Source of the DNA: Thermoflavimicrobium dichotomicum
Lineage (GTDB): Bacteria; Bacillota; Bacilli; Thermoactinomycetales; Thermoactinomycetaceae
Length of the DNA: 64,000 nt
Assembly: GCF_900114055.1 (NCBI RefSeq)
Contig: NZ_FORR01000001.1
Location: forward strand, 457,221 to 521,220
Reading direction: 5' to 3'
The position numbers were made by a program, and so were the translations under genes. Below, in pieces: positions 43,474 to 53,059 of this stretch; positions within the stretch are counted from its first letter, which is position 1; every line of letters begins with the position of its first letter. The notes under the pieces were generated by a model, which was not told the origin of the DNA, did not search any database, and saw only the letters and a list, made by a program, of their open reading frames with translations.

Positions 43474-44343
43474 TTGGATACGATTACTCATGGTCTCATT
43501 GGTTATACGCTTTACAAGATCGCAAAAAAAGATGAGATGTCCGTGGCGATGCAACGGGGATTGTTATTTACGGCATTGGTCGGAAGCCAGGCACCAGATA
43601 TCGATGTGGTCGTCAGGTTAACAGAAACCGGTCGGATAATGGAACAAATGTGGCATCGCGGATTAACCCATTCGGTATTTCTGGTTCCATTGTGGGCGCT
43701 GATCATCTATGGCTGTACCCGGTTATGGTTTAAAGTAAAGGATCGTCTTCTTCTATATCTGGCTGGGACTTCTGTATTTATCCACGATACCATCGATTTA
43801 TTCAATCCATGGGGCACCGGATATTTAGAGCCGTTTTCATCGATCCGTATTTCGATCGGCTCCATCCCCATTATCGATCTGGTCTTTTGGGCGATTATTT
43901 TGACTGGGTGGATATTTTCACGTGTGAAAAAAACGATTCATCCTTCCAAAATATTTCGCTGGGTAGCCTTTGCGATGCTGATCCATCTAAGTATTCAAAC
44001 CATCCAAGGTCTTTGGTTAGAGTACCAAGTAAAAAATCAGTATGAAAAAACGGAATTGGTTGCCACCTTTGTTCCAGGCGTTTTCCAGATTGTCGGAAAA
44101 AAAGGGGAAAGAGTTGAAATCTTGCAAGATTCACTGTTTACTGCGCCTGAGAAAATAAAGATTCTTCATTCCAAAGAGAAAAGTGATTTGACCCCTCTGT
44201 TTCAAAAAAATCCTCGCGCGAAAGTTTTGATGCAGTGGTCACCGTTTGTGGTAGTGGTAGATGATCAGGAGCGTTTAGGGATCTTTGATCCCCGCTTTTA
44301 TCGGAATGGAAAGTTTTTCATTGGTGAATATGTGCATAAATAA
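43474..44343 (+). CDS. Membrane-bound metal-dependent hydrolase-like protein (YfhP/YdjM family)
   Basis: A 289-residue membrane protein of the DUF457/YdjM family, close in layout to B. subtilis YfhP. It begins MDTITHGLIGYTLY and has SQAPDIDVVVRL, HRGLTHSVFLVPL and SVFIHDTIDLFNPWGT, where His and Asp could bind metal. Four to five hydrophobic helices, then a soluble C-terminal part. A TTG start is used, with GGGAGG 8 bases upstream. Enzymatic activity is not established for this family. Confidence 0.75.
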   Translation: MDTITHGLIGYTLYKIAKKDEMSVAMQRGLLFTALVGSQAPDIDVVVRLTETGRIMEQMWHRGLTHSVFLVPLWALIIYGCTRLWFKVKDRLLLYLAGTSVFIHDTIDLFNPWGTGYLEPFSSIRISIGSIPIIDLVFWAIILTGWIFSRVKKTIHPSKIFRWVAFAMLIHLSIQTIQGLWLEYQVKNQYEKTELVATFVPGVFQIVGKKGERVEILQDSLFTAPEKIKILHSKEKSDLTPLFQKNPRAKVLMQWSPFVVVVDDQERLGIFDPRFYRNGKFFIGEYVHK

Positions 44344-44348
44344 AAACA

Positions 44349-44386
44349 GAAGCGGGCGTACTTCTGAGGAGTAGCTCGCTTCTTTT
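44349..44386 (+). terminator. Terminator of the YfhP-like gene
   Basis: GAAGCGGGC (44349-44357) with GCTCGCTTC (44374-44382) and TTTT. Confidence 0.7.
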
Positions 44387-44470
44387 GTCAGTATCATTCC
44401 ATAACTTCCTGTTTATTTCATACTCCATCTAATTCATGAGCAGAAAGATCATATATAATGAGGTCATTGA

Positions 44471-44496
44471 CAACGGAAACTTTGTCAACAAGCTGA
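44471..44496 (-). repeat. Solo end of the palindromic element
   Basis: AACGGAAACTTTGTCAACAA then GCTGA matches the outer 25 bases of copies A and B, without the central hairpin. Confidence 0.75.
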
Positions 44497-44637
44497 TCAT
44501 ATATCATGAAGTTTATGATAAGAAAAGCGAAAGCCCAATCATGGATCGAGTGATAGAGAATTAAAAAGGCAGAGATTTGAGAAAAACTCCTGTAAAATAA
44601 GAGAAAGGGATTTTTCGTGGAGCGGAGGATGGATCAT

Positions 44638-45228
44638 ATGCGTCATGAAAAAGTGGATATTATTTTTCAAGCGGCCGTGCAAGTATTTGCCGAAAGTGGT
44701 TTCGATCAGGCCAAAATGGATGATATCGCACAAGCGGCGGGCGTGGCAAAAGGAACCATTTATTATCATTTTAAAAGCAAGGAAGAGTTGTTTTCAGCTT
44801 TAATGGATGAAGGGATCGGAAATTTGATTGATTATGCCAAACGCAATATTTCATTACACTCCAATCCCATTGAACAGCTTCATGCCCTGGTTCATGCCCA
44901 TATCCAATTTTTCATTGAAAACAAGAAGTTAGCCAAACTGCTCTTAAGCGAAGCATTTGGAACCAAAGAACGCCAACATCAGTTCCGGGTACGGATTCTG
45001 GAATACATTCGGTTGATTGAAAATATTTTGCGTGATGGGATTCAATCAGGAGACCTGTCGATTGTTCATCCACATGAGATGGCCAGTGCCATTTTTGGAG
45101 CAGCAAGCATACTGGTATTGCATAAAATTTACAGTTTGGAAGGCCAAGAGAAGGAAATGGAAGAATCGGCAAATGTCATGGAAGAAACCGTAAGGCATCT
45201 TCTTTTTAACAGTTTAATGAATAAATAA
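44638..45228 (+). CDS. TetR-family regulator, YhgD-like
   Basis: A 196-residue TetR repressor. The N-terminal HTH includes DIIFQAAVQVFAESGFDQAKMDDIAQAAGVAKGTIYYHFKSKEELF in two blocks around residues 8-50. The ligand domain is all-helical. ATG 44638 is preferred because GGAGG lies 11 bases upstream; GTG 44617 and ATG 44629 are alternatives. It sits directly before a yhgE-like gene, as yhgD does in B. subtilis. Its likely operator is at 45271-45284. Confidence 0.85.
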   Translation: MRHEKVDIIFQAAVQVFAESGFDQAKMDDIAQAAGVAKGTIYYHFKSKEELFSALMDEGIGNLIDYAKRNISLHSNPIEQLHALVHAHIQFFIENKKLAKLLLSEAFGTKERQHQFRVRILEYIRLIENILRDGIQSGDLSIVHPHEMASAIFGAASILVLHKIYSLEGQEKEMEESANVMEETVRHLLFNSLMNK

Positions 45229-45284
45229 GGGAAATGGTTTACCAATTCCCTTGTTTTGAATATAATTTCGACTGACCAGTCAGT
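45227..45284 (+). promoter_or_regulatory. Terminator, promoter and TetR operator before yhgE
   Basis: AAGGGAA/TTCCCTT (45227-45252) with GTTTTG ends the TetR gene. TTTACC (45238-45243), 17 bases, TATAAT (45261-45266) forms a promoter overlapping it. The palindrome ACTGACCAGTCAGT (45271-45284) just after the -10 is a typical TetR/YhgD-type operator. Confidence 0.7.
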
Positions 45285-45314
45285 TTACTGATACTGGCTA
45301 GGAGGTGATGGAAG

Positions 45315-47387
45315 ATGAAAAACAAATGGCAACAAATTGGCAAATATCTCGGCTTTGATCATTTTCATCGACTTTGGCAAATAAAATCACTTCGTTTATC
45401 TCTGTTTGGGATTTTGTTTATTCCAGTGATGTACAGTTTTATTTACCTCCATGCTTTCTATGATCCTTATGCCAATATGAAATACTTCCCGGTAGCTATC
45501 GTGAATGAGGATCAAGGAGCCGTGAAAAATCAAGAACCTATTCATATTGGGAATGATCTGGTCAAGAAACTGCGGGAAAACTCCAAGCTCAAATGGGAGT
45601 TTGTTTCTCGGGAAGAAATGAAGCGGGGATTTAAGGAAGGAAAATACTATGTAGGAATCGTTATTCCCAAAAACTTTTCAGCCTTTGCGGTGACTGTTGA
45701 TAGTCCCAAACCCTTAAAAGGGGTGTTGGAATATTACACGGATGAAGGCAACAACTATCTTTCGGGGCGAATGGGTGAATCGATTATACGCAATATCGAA
45801 AATGACCTGGAACGGGAATTAACGCAAGCTTTTGTGGATCGGATCTTTGCCGAAATGAAAAAATCGACCAAAGATCTGGAGAAAGCCGCGAATGGAGCCA
45901 AAGAACTGGCGGACGGAACCCAAAAAGCGAAAAACGGCAGCAAGGATTTGGCCAATGGTTTGGATCAAGCGAAAAATGCATCCGAACAATTGGCGGAGGG
46001 GAATCGGAAGCTCAAGGAAGGATTGGGTGAGTTGGCCCCCAATATGGATAAAGTGGCACAAGGGATCGACAGTATCCTGTCTGAAGTGCTGAAAATACAG
46101 AAAGTGGCTCATGAAATAAATGATGTAATACAAAAGTGGACCAAGCAACCGCTTCCTCAGCCCCCTCAAGTCCCAAGTCCAGTACCCGGAGCTGATCATG
46201 CCAAAGACAAAATTCAAAATGCCAAAGATCAGGTCCGAAATGTAAAGAAGCAATATCAGAAGTTGCTGCAAGAAAAACCGGAGCTGCAAAATGATCCGAC
46301 AGCCCAATCTTTGTCAAGAGTGATTGATCAGGCCGTTCAGTATAATGATTTGGCAAGCAAGGAACTTGGCAAAATCCAGGTTCCATCTGCTGCGGTTGGA
46401 ACATCTGGCCAGGCTCAGAGTACTCAAGATATTTTGGATAAAATTTCGCAAATATCTAATGCAAAGGTAGCAGAAATAGATGCCAAAGTAAAAGAAGTAA
46501 AAAAATTATCGCAAGGTGCGAAACAACTGGCGGCAGGTGCTGATCAGCTGTATGAAGGTTCCAAACAGGTCTATGAAGGACAAAGAAAATTAAATAAAGG
46601 AATGGATCAGTTATATTCAGGGGCCACGGAACTCAATGACGGGCTCAAACGCATCAATGATGGACAACATGAACTGGCTGATGGCTTGAATGATGGAGTG
46701 AATAAAGCCAATGAAAAATTAAAAGGAACCGACGAAAAAGCGAAGACAATCGCTGACCCTGTTCATGTCGATGAGAAAAAACAGCATCCTGTTCCCAACT
46801 ATGCCACAGGTTTTGCTCCTTACTTTATCTCGTTGTCGATGTGGGTAGGAGCGATGCTTTTATTTACGGTTTTAGATTTGGAGAAAGCTTCGCATCAGTT
46901 GGAAGATCGCCCCTTATCGATCTGGGTGATCGGGTTGATAGGCGTTGCACAGGCGTTGATCAGCATTTTTGTCCTTACCTGGGGATTGGATATTGAGGCG
47001 AAGTTGCCTGTATGGTTATATGTGTTTACGATTGCGATTTCCTTCACCTTTATTGCCATCAACCAAATGTTGGCTGAAATTCTTGGGAACGTTGGTCGCT
47101 TTTTGGCCATTTTGATCTTGATGCTGCAATTGACTTCTACAGGAGGAACCTATCCGATCGAATTGATTCCGGATTTTTATCAAGCGTTGCATCCTTATTT
47201 ACCGATGACCTATTCCATTCATGGATTGCGCATGATTATTTCAAATGGGGATGTACATGCCATGCTCAAGGATTTGAATATTCTCTTGTCTTGCTTTATG
47301 GCTGCATTTACGGTTACGCGTGTGTACAAAATGTGGATGAAGCCGAAAATCAAGACCTATCTATTAAAAAGACTGCAAAATGCATAA
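45315..47387 (+). CDS. yhgE: YhgE/Pip-domain membrane protein
   Basis: A 690-residue protein of the YhgE/Pip family, related to ABC-2 permeases. One N-terminal helix (LSLFGILFIPVMYSFIYLHAF), then about 500 external residues with repeated ANGAKELADGT, YSGATELNDGLKRINDG-type coiled-coil heptads, then a five-helix permease-like C-terminus (about 500-680) with GGTYPIELIP. B. subtilis YhgE is a membrane protein of unclear role, and Pip is a phage-infection protein. GGAGGTGATGG precedes the ATG. Controlled by the adjacent TetR. Confidence 0.85.
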   Translation: MKNKWQQIGKYLGFDHFHRLWQIKSLRLSLFGILFIPVMYSFIYLHAFYDPYANMKYFPVAIVNEDQGAVKNQEPIHIGNDLVKKLRENSKLKWEFVSREEMKRGFKEGKYYVGIVIPKNFSAFAVTVDSPKPLKGVLEYYTDEGNNYLSGRMGESIIRNIENDLERELTQAFVDRIFAEMKKSTKDLEKAANGAKELADGTQKAKNGSKDLANGLDQAKNASEQLAEGNRKLKEGLGELAPNMDKVAQGIDSILSEVLKIQKVAHEINDVIQKWTKQPLPQPPQVPSPVPGADHAKDKIQNAKDQVRNVKKQYQKLLQEKPELQNDPTAQSLSRVIDQAVQYNDLASKELGKIQVPSAAVGTSGQAQSTQDILDKISQISNAKVAEIDAKVKEVKKLSQGAKQLAAGADQLYEGSKQVYEGQRKLNKGMDQLYSGATELNDGLKRINDGQHELADGLNDGVNKANEKLKGTDEKAKTIADPVHVDEKKQHPVPNYATGFAPYFISLSMWVGAMLLFTVLDLEKASHQLEDRPLSIWVIGLIGVAQALISIFVLTWGLDIEAKLPVWLYVFTIAISFTFIAINQMLAEILGNVGRFLAILILMLQLTSTGGTYPIELIPDFYQALHPYLPMTYSIHGLRMIISNGDVHAMLKDLNILLSCFMAAFTVTRVYKMWMKPKIKTYLLKRLQNA

Positions 47388-47401
47388 AATATAAGTGGTT
47401 G

Positions 47402-47439
47402 GCTCAGTTTCCTGTATCATGGTGGAAACTGAGCTTTTT
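47402..47439 (+). terminator. Terminator of yhgE
   Basis: GCTCAGTTTCC (47402-47412) with GGAAACTGAGC (47424-47434), then TTTTTA. Confidence 0.85.
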
Positions 47440-47446
47440 ATCCTAT

Positions 47447-47467
47447 AAAGCGTAATAATTACGATTT
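47447..47467. promoter_or_regulatory. Zur box before znuA
   Basis: A 21-bp site with core GCGTAATAATTACGA differs at only one core base from the B. subtilis Zur consensus TCGTAATNATTACGA and has AAA/TTT flanks. It lies about 80 bp before znuA, in an operon that ends with zur itself. Confidence 0.85.
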
Positions 47468-47544
47468 ACATGTATAAAAACCTGTTATATAATGATGATA
47501 GTTTAGTAGGTATAACGGATTCATTTCTATTTGGGGGTTATCAA

Positions 47545-48504
47545 ATGAAAAAAAGAAGTGGCATTGCTTTTATTATATTTTTGTTATGTATTTGGATAGC
47601 GGGTTGCAGTAGTTCAACAACGAGTTCACCGAAAAAAGAAAGCGAAAAATTGCAAGTCTATGTCAGTCTTTATCCATTGGAAGATTTCACCAAAAAAATT
47701 GGCGGCAACCATGTACAGGTTACCAACGTGATTCCTTCAGGGGTTGAGCCACACGACTTTGAATTGACAGCCAAAGATATTGCGAATTTAAATGAAGCCG
47801 ATTTGTTTGTTTATCAGGGAGCGGGATTTGATTCCATTAAAAAAGTGGCTGACTCACTTGATCCAAACAAAGTGGTAGATGTGTCGAAAGGGATCGAATT
47901 GCTAAAAGGGGAAGAGCATGGACATGACCATGAACATGGGAAAGAAGAAAAAGAACATCATGATGATCATGGAGCGGTAGACCCGCATGTTTGGCTGGAT
48001 CCGCAATTGGCCAAAAAGCAGGCGCAACAGATTCGGGATGCCCTGATCAAAGCGGATGACAAGCATCAGGCTGATTATCAAAAGAACTATGATCAGCTTG
48101 CCGCGCAATTGGACAAACTGGATCAAGAGTTTCAGGAAATGGCCAAGAAAGCCAAGCACAAAACGTTTGTGACTTCTCATGCTGCTTTTGGTTATTTGGC
48201 CAAGCGTTATGGATTGGAACAAGTCGCTGTCAATGGATTGTCTCCGACCGAAGAACCGAGCCCGCAAGAACTGAAAGAAGTTATTGAGATGATGAAAAAG
48301 CATCAAGTAAAATATATACTGTTTGAGACATTGGTAAGTGCCAAGGTAGCAGAAACGGTGAAACAGGAAGTAAAAGCGGAATCACTGATCCTCAATCCCT
48401 TGGAAGGACTTACTCAACAGGAGATCAATCAAAAAGTGGATTATTTCTCTGTGATGAGGAAAAATAAGGAAAACTTAGCGAAAGCACTAGGGGTTTCATC
48501 ATGA
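47545..48504 (+). CDS. znuA: Zinc ABC transporter substrate-binding lipoprotein
   Basis: A 319-residue cluster A-I binding protein. Lipoprotein signal with lipobox WIAGCSS. Zinc ligands include His in GVEPHDFEL and DPHVWLDP, and the internal His/Asp/Glu-rich loop (EEHGHDHEHGKEEKEHHDDHG, near residues 131-152) is the zinc-chaperoning loop of ZnuA rather than manganese proteins. ATG 47545 has GGGGG upstream; a longer reading from 47470 would bypass the signal peptide. It overlaps znuC by 4 bp. Confidence 0.92.
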   Translation: MKKRSGIAFIIFLLCIWIAGCSSSTTSSPKKESEKLQVYVSLYPLEDFTKKIGGNHVQVTNVIPSGVEPHDFELTAKDIANLNEADLFVYQGAGFDSIKKVADSLDPNKVVDVSKGIELLKGEEHGHDHEHGKEEKEHHDDHGAVDPHVWLDPQLAKKQAQQIRDALIKADDKHQADYQKNYDQLAAQLDKLDQEFQEMAKKAKHKTFVTSHAAFGYLAKRYGLEQVAVNGLSPTEEPSPQELKEVIEMMKKHQVKYILFETLVSAKVAETVKQEVKAESLILNPLEGLTQQEINQKVDYFSVMRKNKENLAKALGVSS

Positions 48505-49280
48505 GTCAGCCTGCCATTAGACTAGAGGATGTTTCATTTGCCTATGAAAAAGAAAAGGTATTGGAAGACATCTCATTGACTGTGGACAGAGGAGAATTTC
48601 TCGGGATCATCGGTCCAAATGGTTCCGGGAAATCAACTCTGGTCAAGTTGATTTTACATTTATTAAAGCCACAGAAAGGGAAAATCGAAGTATTTGGAGA
48701 ATCAATTGAATTCCTTAAGGATCGTTCAGTCATTGGATATGTTTCGCAAAAAGCCAATACGTTTCAGCGAGGATTTCCGGCTACGGTCAGAGAAGTGGTA
48801 GCTTCTGGCCTGTATGGGAAGTTGGGACTGTTTCGCTGGATGAGGAAGCAGGATTGGGAAAAAGTGGATCAAGCGATTGAGCAAGTGGGTTTAACTTCGC
48901 TGGCTCATCGTAATATGGGAAAGTTATCCGGCGGACAACAGCAGCGTGCTTTTATTGCACGGGCTTTGGTCAGTGATCCTCAGTTGCTGATATTGGACGA
49001 ACCCACAGTGGGTGTGGATGCCAAATCACAAGAGCAGTTATATGAGTTACTCACGCATCTTCATCAGCAAAAGCAGTTGACTTTGCTTTTGGTTACCCAT
49101 GATATTTATTCCATCCTGTCCGTTGTGGATCGGATGGCCTGTTTAAACAAGCGCCTGCTCTTTTATGGTACAATCGACGAATTTGCGAAGCATGATCAAG
49201 AGATTTTATCCCAGTTATTTGGAGAAGGGCATGGGACGTTATCCATTACCTTGTCAAAAGGCCAAAAACAGCTTGTTTAA
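48501..49280 (+). CDS. znuC: Zinc ABC transporter ATP-binding protein
   Basis: A 259-residue ABC ATPase. Walker A GPNGSGKST (about 39-47), Q-loop YVSQKANTF, signature LSGGQQQRAF, Walker B LLILDEPTVGVD and the H-loop VTHDI are intact. Start overlaps the znuA stop (ATGA). It energises ZnuB. The C-terminus after the H-loop is longer than the core and ends in a polar tail. Confidence 0.92.
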   Translation: MSQPAIRLEDVSFAYEKEKVLEDISLTVDRGEFLGIIGPNGSGKSTLVKLILHLLKPQKGKIEVFGESIEFLKDRSVIGYVSQKANTFQRGFPATVREVVASGLYGKLGLFRWMRKQDWEKVDQAIEQVGLTSLAHRNMGKLSGGQQQRAFIARALVSDPQLLILDEPTVGVDAKSQEQLYELLTHLHQQKQLTLLLVTHDIYSILSVVDRMACLNKRLLFYGTIDEFAKHDQEILSQLFGEGHGTLSITLSKGQKQLV

Positions 49281-49333
49281 GTAGAGGACAGATAAGGGGG
49301 AGGTTAGCGCCTGAACATAGGCGCTCTTTCGCT

Positions 49334-50203
49334 ATGTTAAGAGAAATCGCAGAGATGTTACAATTTGAATTCATGCAGCGGGCCTTGATCGCAGGGGTGA
49401 TTGTCGGATTCATTTGCCCACTGATCGGGATATTTTTGGTTGTACGCCGTTTATCCTTGATTGCTGAAGCGCTGTCGCATGTCTCTTTGTCGGGAGTGGC
49501 AACGGGATTGTTCCTGCAGAAAGAATGGGGCTGGCTGGTTGGGATTCATCCTGTTTATGTGGGAATGCTCTTTTCTGTGATCGGTTCCCTGTTTGTAGAA
49601 AAAATGCGAAAATTGTATCATAGTTACCAGGAGCTGGCTTTACCGATTCTCCTTTCAGGCGGAATGGGAATCGGTGTCGTATTGATCAGTGCGGCAGGTG
49701 GATTTAATGCAGATGTGGCCGGATATTTATTTGGCTCGATTGTAGCCGTGAAAGAAGAACAACTGACGACCGTTGCCATGATTGGAATCATGGTCTCTTT
49801 GTTTGTTTTTGTTTTTTACAAGCAATTATTCTCCCTTTCTTTTGATGAAGAAAATGCAATACTTACCGGGATTCCGCATCGTGTCGTGAATCTGGTTTTT
49901 ATTGTGATGGTCGGTTTGGTTATTTCTTCAGCGATCCAGGTTGTAGGCATTTTGCTGGTTTCATCATTGATTACGCTTCCGGTGGCCGTCAGCTTACAGA
50001 TTGCCAATAGCTTTCGCCAGGCAATCATTTATGCAATCATTTTTGCAGAGATCGCTGTTTTGATTGGATTTTTTGCTGCTTATTCTTTAAACTTAGCATC
50101 AGGAGGAGCGATTGTACTCGTTTCTGTCTTGATTTGGCTGATGGTTGTGATGTTTAAGCGAATCCGTTTGATATTCAATAGAAAAGGGTTTAGGAGAGAA
50201 TAG
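49334..50203 (+). CDS. znuB: Zinc ABC transporter permease
   Basis: A 289-residue membrane permease of the ABC-3 family with eight to nine helices (FICPLIGIFLVVRRLSLIAEALSHVSLSG block, SAIQVVGILLVSSLITLPVAVS). The first in-frame start is ATG 49334, but the only good ribosome site, GGGGGAGG (49296-49303), is 30 bases upstream. Between them AGCGCC (49306-49311) pairs with GGCGCT (49320-49325), which would bring the site to a usable distance. It follows znuC by 53 bp and precedes zur by 1 bp. Confidence 0.9.
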   Translation: MLREIAEMLQFEFMQRALIAGVIVGFICPLIGIFLVVRRLSLIAEALSHVSLSGVATGLFLQKEWGWLVGIHPVYVGMLFSVIGSLFVEKMRKLYHSYQELALPILLSGGMGIGVVLISAAGGFNADVAGYLFGSIVAVKEEQLTTVAMIGIMVSLFVFVFYKQLFSLSFDEENAILTGIPHRVVNLVFIVMVGLVISSAIQVVGILLVSSLITLPVAVSLQIANSFRQAIIYAIIFAEIAVLIGFFAAYSLNLASGGAIVLVSVLIWLMVVMFKRIRLIFNRKGFRRE

Positions 50204-50204
50204 A

Positions 50205-50636
50205 ATGGATTTGAAAGAAGCATTGGCCATTTTGAAGAAAAACGGATACAAGTATACAGACAAGCGGGAATTGATGTTGCATATTTTTCTGAAAGAAGGG
50301 CGTTATTTGACAGCCAAAGAAGTGCTGGATCATATGCAACAGGATTATCCCGGGCTTAGCTTTGACACCATTTATCGCAATTTGTCATTGTTTGAAAGGC
50401 TCGGGATTATTGAGGGAACCGAATGGGATGGTGAGAGGCGGTATCGGATTCATTGCAAGAGTGATCATCATCACCATCTGATTTGTACGGAATGTGGCAA
50501 AACCAAAACCCTGCACGTTTGTCCGATGAATGCGATTTTAGGGAAGCCCCAAGACTTTGAGATTACCGGTCATAAATTTGAGATTTATGGACGTTGTGCG
50601 GAATGTGGCGAAAGTGGGAAGCATGCACAAGTATAA
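50205..50636 (+). CDS. zur: Zinc uptake regulator, Fur family
   Basis: A 143-residue Fur-family repressor. The winged helix includes LTAKEVLDHMQQDYPGLSFDTIYRNLSLFERLGII. The metal sites are visible as HHHHLICTECGKTKTLHVCP and CAECG: the structural CxxC pairs and the His cluster. Placement after znuACB and the Zur box upstream of znuA identify it as Zur rather than Fur or PerR, giving a feedback loop on its own operon. Confidence 0.9.
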   Translation: MDLKEALAILKKNGYKYTDKRELMLHIFLKEGRYLTAKEVLDHMQQDYPGLSFDTIYRNLSLFERLGIIEGTEWDGERRYRIHCKSDHHHHLICTECGKTKTLHVCPMNAILGKPQDFEITGHKFEIYGRCAECGESGKHAQV

Positions 50637-50641
50637 AATGA

Positions 50642-51190
<549 letters not shown>

Positions 51191-51206
51191 GGATATAGAA
51201 AACCTC

Positions 51207-51235
51207 TTGACTTTTTCAATAAAAAACTGTATGAT
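51207..51235 (+). promoter_or_regulatory. Promoter of tRNA-Ser
   Basis: TTGACT (51207-51212), exactly 17 bases, TATGAT (51230-51235), 30 bases before the tRNA. Confidence 0.75.
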
Positions 51236-51265
51236 TATTTACTGCAAAGGTTCTATATCCCACAT

Positions 51266-51358
51266 GGAGAGATGTCCGAGTGGTTTAAGGAGGCGGTCTC
51301 GAAAACCGTTGTACGGGAATTCCCCGTACCGTGGGTTCGAATCCCACTCTCTCCGCCA
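51266..51358 (+). tRNA. tRNA-Ser (CGA anticodon)
   Basis: Class II tRNA with acceptor GGAGAGA paired to TCTCTCC, anticodon loop CTCGAAA (anticodon CGA, codon UCG), long variable arm TACGGG-AATT-CCCGTA, T-loop TTCGAAT and encoded GCCA end. Confidence 0.95.
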
Positions 51359-51365
51359 AAAAAGA

Positions 51366-51387
51366 AGTCGTCCAAGTAAGGACGGCT
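51366..51387 (+). terminator. Terminator of tRNA-Ser
   Basis: GTCGTCC and GGACGGC arms (one G-T pair) followed by TTTTTTATTTT. Confidence 0.75.
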
Positions 51388-51445
51388 TTTTTATTTTGTT
51401 TCAAGTCAGGCTTAGAAGACAAAGGAAGAGACCATTGAAAATAAC

Positions 51446-51470
51446 AGATACTTTGTCAATGAGCTGAGGA
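51446..51470 (-). repeat. Degenerate end of the palindromic element
   Basis: GATACTTTGTCAATGAGCTGA, a mutated match to the outer end of copies A and B, just before the ger operon. Confidence 0.5.
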
Positions 51471-51535
51471 CTTCTGAATTGAAAGGGACAAAATGGATAT
51501 ATTAAGAAGGAAAATAAATACAGGGAGAAGTAATC

Positions 51536-53059
51536 ATGAGCTTTTTTAGGAAGCTATTTCAAAATAACCAGCAAAAAACAGGACAAGGGAATGAGATAGA
51601 AGTTTTTCCTTCTTTGCAAAAAAATATCGCTTATATCCAACAATGGTTGTTTTACACGGATGATTTGAAGTGGCGAAATATTCGATTCAATGGGCGGGAT
51701 GGGGTCATTCTTTATCTGGAATCCGTCGCAGATACAAAGGAAATCCAGGCAGGAGTGATTAAACCCATTGAACAGGCGAAAGAAGGAAACATCACAGAGA
51801 TTATTACGGCCGTCGATGTGAAATATGAAAGGAAACTGAATGCTATTTCACAGTCTCTGCTTCAGGGGAGTGCAGTCCTGTTATTTGATGGGATCGGCGA
51901 AGCATGTCTGGTGCAAGTGGTGGCAAGCTATCACAGAGATGTGAAAGAGCCGGACAATGAGGGAGTTGTACGTGGGGCGCATGGAGGTTTTATCGAAAAT
52001 TTGTCGGTCAATCTTTTTCTCGTTCGGAATCGACTTGAAAGCCAGAACCTAGTTGTCCGCTATTATCAACTCGGTGATGCCACCAAGACCAAAGTGGCTG
52101 TTCTTTATATGCAGGATCTGGCCAATCCCGATCTTGTAAAAGAAGTGGATCACAGGCTGCGTTCGATTTCAATAGATACGATCATTTCGCCTGGATATAT
52201 CGCTGAGTTAACTGAAAACAATCCATACTCTCCATTTCCGCAAATCTTGTTTACAGAAAGGCCGGACCGAACGGTTGCCCACTTGATGGAAGGGCGGGTT
52301 GCGATCCTGGCGGAAGGAGATCCAACCGCACTGATTGTGCCGGTCACTTTGTTTGCTTTTTATCAAACCCCGGATGATTTTCACAGTCGTTGGATCGTGG
52401 GTTCGTTTATTCGCGTTATCCGGCTCGCCAGTTTTTTGATCGCTTTCCAACTGCCTGCTTTCTATATTGCAGTCGTGAGCTTTCATGCTGAAGTCTTGCC
52501 CGCCAATTTGATTGATACAGTGAAGAGTAGCGTTGAACGGGTACCATTTCCGCCCATTTTGGAAGCTCTTGTAATGGAACTGACGCTTGAGTTAATTCGT
52601 GAGGCGGGTATTCGTTTGCCTAGCCGGGTAGGTCAAACGATTGGCATTGTAGGTGGTTTGGTGATCGGTGACGCGGTTGTAAGAACGGGATTGGTCTCAT
52701 ATCCCATGGTTATCGTCGTTTCCCTGACAGCGATTTCCTCTTTTGTGGTTCCCTCCTATGAGATGAGCAGTGCTGTACGTTTTCTGCGTTTCCCGCTTAT
52801 GGCCATGGCAGCCCTGTTTGGTTTTGTTGGAATCGTCTTTGGTTTGTTATTTATCATGATTCATTTAAGCAAGCTGGAAAGCTTTGGTACGGCATATTTA
52901 GCCCCGTTTATCCCTCTTCGCATTAAAGATTTAAAGGATACATTTGTGCGTCTCCCTATTTGGTTTCTCAACCAACGTCCTCATGATCCACATCCAAAAA
53001 GATTGAATCAGGAACGATATTCAAGGGGATGGGAACATGATGATCAAGGAGAAGAGTAG
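51536..53059 (+). CDS. Spore germinant receptor subunit A (GerAA family)
   Basis: A 507-residue GerAA/GerBA/GerKA protein. The N-terminal soluble domain (1-270) includes LLFDGIGEACLVQV and FTERPDRTVAHLMEGRVAILAEGDPTALIVP in two blocks, and the C-terminal membrane part has five to six helices (QTIGIVGGLVIGDAVV; SYEMSSAVRFLRF). In the inner spore membrane it forms the ion-conducting receptor core with B and C. It overlaps subunit B by 23 bp. The germinant cannot be read from sequence. Confidence 0.92.
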   Translation: MSFFRKLFQNNQQKTGQGNEIEVFPSLQKNIAYIQQWLFYTDDLKWRNIRFNGRDGVILYLESVADTKEIQAGVIKPIEQAKEGNITEIITAVDVKYERKLNAISQSLLQGSAVLLFDGIGEACLVQVVASYHRDVKEPDNEGVVRGAHGGFIENLSVNLFLVRNRLESQNLVVRYYQLGDATKTKVAVLYMQDLANPDLVKEVDHRLRSISIDTIISPGYIAELTENNPYSPFPQILFTERPDRTVAHLMEGRVAILAEGDPTALIVPVTLFAFYQTPDDFHSRWIVGSFIRVIRLASFLIAFQLPAFYIAVVSFHAEVLPANLIDTVKSSVERVPFPPILEALVMELTLELIREAGIRLPSRVGQTIGIVGGLVIGDAVVRTGLVSYPMVIVVSLTAISSFVVPSYEMSSAVRFLRFPLMAMAALFGFVGIVFGLLFIMIHLSKLESFGTAYLAPFIPLRIKDLKDTFVRLPIWFLNQRPHDPHPKRLNQERYSRGWEHDDQGEE

